In this document: in pieces, positions 31,823 to 32,268 of the stretch
Layout of the letters: each line of letters begins with the position of its first letter
Numbering within the stretch: the first letter of the stretch is position 1
Assembly (NCBI GenBank): GCA_013139765.1
Contig: WTAE01000144.1
Span: 1-32,268 of the forward strand
Source: Sulfurovum sp.
GTDB lineage: Bacteria > Campylobacterota > Campylobacteria > Campylobacterales > Sulfurovaceae
Length of the DNA stretch: 32,268 nt
Direction of reading: 5' to 3'
Translations under genes and position numbers: made by a program
The notes under the pieces: generated by a model
Told to the model about the DNA's origin: nothing
What the model saw: only the letters and a program-made list of their open reading frames with translations
The model's database searches: none

Positions 31823-32268
31823 CTACGAGTCTTCCTCTTCCTTTTTCTTCTTCCGAGGCTTCTTCTCTTTGACCTCAGGCTCTACAAACTCCCCTTTAAT
31901 CAACCCTGCTTCATGTAAAAACTGCGAAGGTTTGTAGTCTATCTTCTTGACTTTGTCGAACTTAGACAGAGAGAGGTAGAGTTTGTCTTTGGCTCTGGTG
32001 ACTGCCACGTAAAAGAGACGTCTTTCTTCTTCAATGCTTGACATCATCTTCCTGTTTGGGAAACGACCGTCTACAAGGTCGATGACATAGACTTCTGGAA
32101 ATTCTAAACCTTTGGACGCATGAACAGTAAGTAAGTTTACACCCTCACCTTCACTAAGTTCATTTCCACCTAAGACCATGGCATTCACAAAACGTCGTAA
32201 TTCTTTGTATTGACGGGAAAGGTCTAAAAGCAGTCTTGCTTTACGTTCTATTCGTTCTTTGGCTACTT
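31823..32268 (-). CDS. UvrD/PcrA/Rep-type DNA helicase, C-terminal part (5' end outside window)
   Basis: The frame is open to the right edge and gives about 148 residues of a superfamily-1A 3'-5' helicase. Motif V is VNLLTVHASKGLEFPEVYVI and motif VI is EEERRLFYVAVTRAKDKLYL, with Arg residues for ATP hydrolysis. The last 20 residues are Lys/Glu-rich (KEKKPRKKKKEEEDS), probably an unstructured tail. A role in repair or replication restart is expected from the family. The N-terminal motor motifs are outside the window. Confidence 0.92.
   Translation of the reverse strand, partial: VAKERIERKARLLLDLSRQYKELRRFVNAMVLGGNELSEGEGVNLLTVHASKGLEFPEVYVIDLVDGRFPNRKMMSSIEEERRLFYVAVTRAKDKLYLSLSKFDKVKKIDYKPSQFLHEAGLIKGEFVEPEVKEKKPRKKKKEEEDS

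Overview
The window reads as chromosomal DNA from a campylobacterotal (epsilonproteobacterial) chemolithotroph, most like Sulfurovum or Sulfurimonas. That placement rests on the A+T-rich coding style, a RibBA with a decayed GTP cyclohydrolase half, a two-subunit 2-oxoacid:ferredoxin oxidoreductase, an Fe superoxide dismutase and a SUF operon, together with 7TMR-DISM/GGDEF signalling, multiheme cytochrome and porin genes. It is inferred from gene content, not from a marker tree.

Layout. Positions 1-4850 (+) hold the tail of an unknown gene, a periplasmic VWA-like protein, an S41-type protease lipoprotein, a family-4 uracil-DNA glycosylase and a membrane diguanylate cyclase. Positions 4899-9372 (-) carry ribBA, an OprD-like porin and acs. 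From 9476 a near-consensus promoter drives tRNA-Gln and two initiator tRNAs. Positions 9900-11460 are accessory-looking: two copies of a ~157-bp element that each look like a small-RNA gene, flanking a PNPOx-like flavoprotein gene and a pair of perfect palindromes. Positions 11567-15489 (+) encode a Kef-type antiporter, a ferric-reductase-like flavocytochrome and a pentaheme cytochrome c. Two truncated genes follow at 15486-15815. Positions 15875-18268 (-) encode MltG, an Arg/His-rich exported protein and a DUF2092 protein. Positions 18428-21155 (+) hold an OprB-like porin and an exported amidohydrolase. Positions 21286-25038 (+) hold a DUF2231 membrane protein, KorA, KorB and SodB. Positions 25223-29444 (+) are sufB-sufC-sufD-sufE-sufT. 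Positions 29445-29844 hold a second pair of the palindromes, several more hairpins and a 16-codon relic of a second diguanylate cyclase gene. A secreted repeat-domain protein and the C-terminus of a UvrD/PcrA helicase, both on the minus strand, close the window.

Main points of interest. (1) The duplicated element at 9921 and 11297 keeps its promoter, and its predicted closing helix carries a compensatory A-U to G-C change between copies, which supports a previously unnoticed pair of sibling structured RNAs. (2) A composite palindromic repeat (core ACAGCTCCAGCTGT) occurs twice, as two palindromes each time and in opposite orientations, next to the duplicated RNA and next to the cyclase relic. 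It may be a REPIN/MITE-like element associated with local rearrangement. (3) Four genes have a -10-like hexamer only 2-6 nt before the start codon and no Shine-Dalgarno, suggesting leaderless mRNAs. (4) Several enzymes have altered key residues: KorB lacks one expected cluster cysteine, RibBA lacks the GTP cyclohydrolase zinc cysteines, and the UDG has GDFPS in place of GEAPG.
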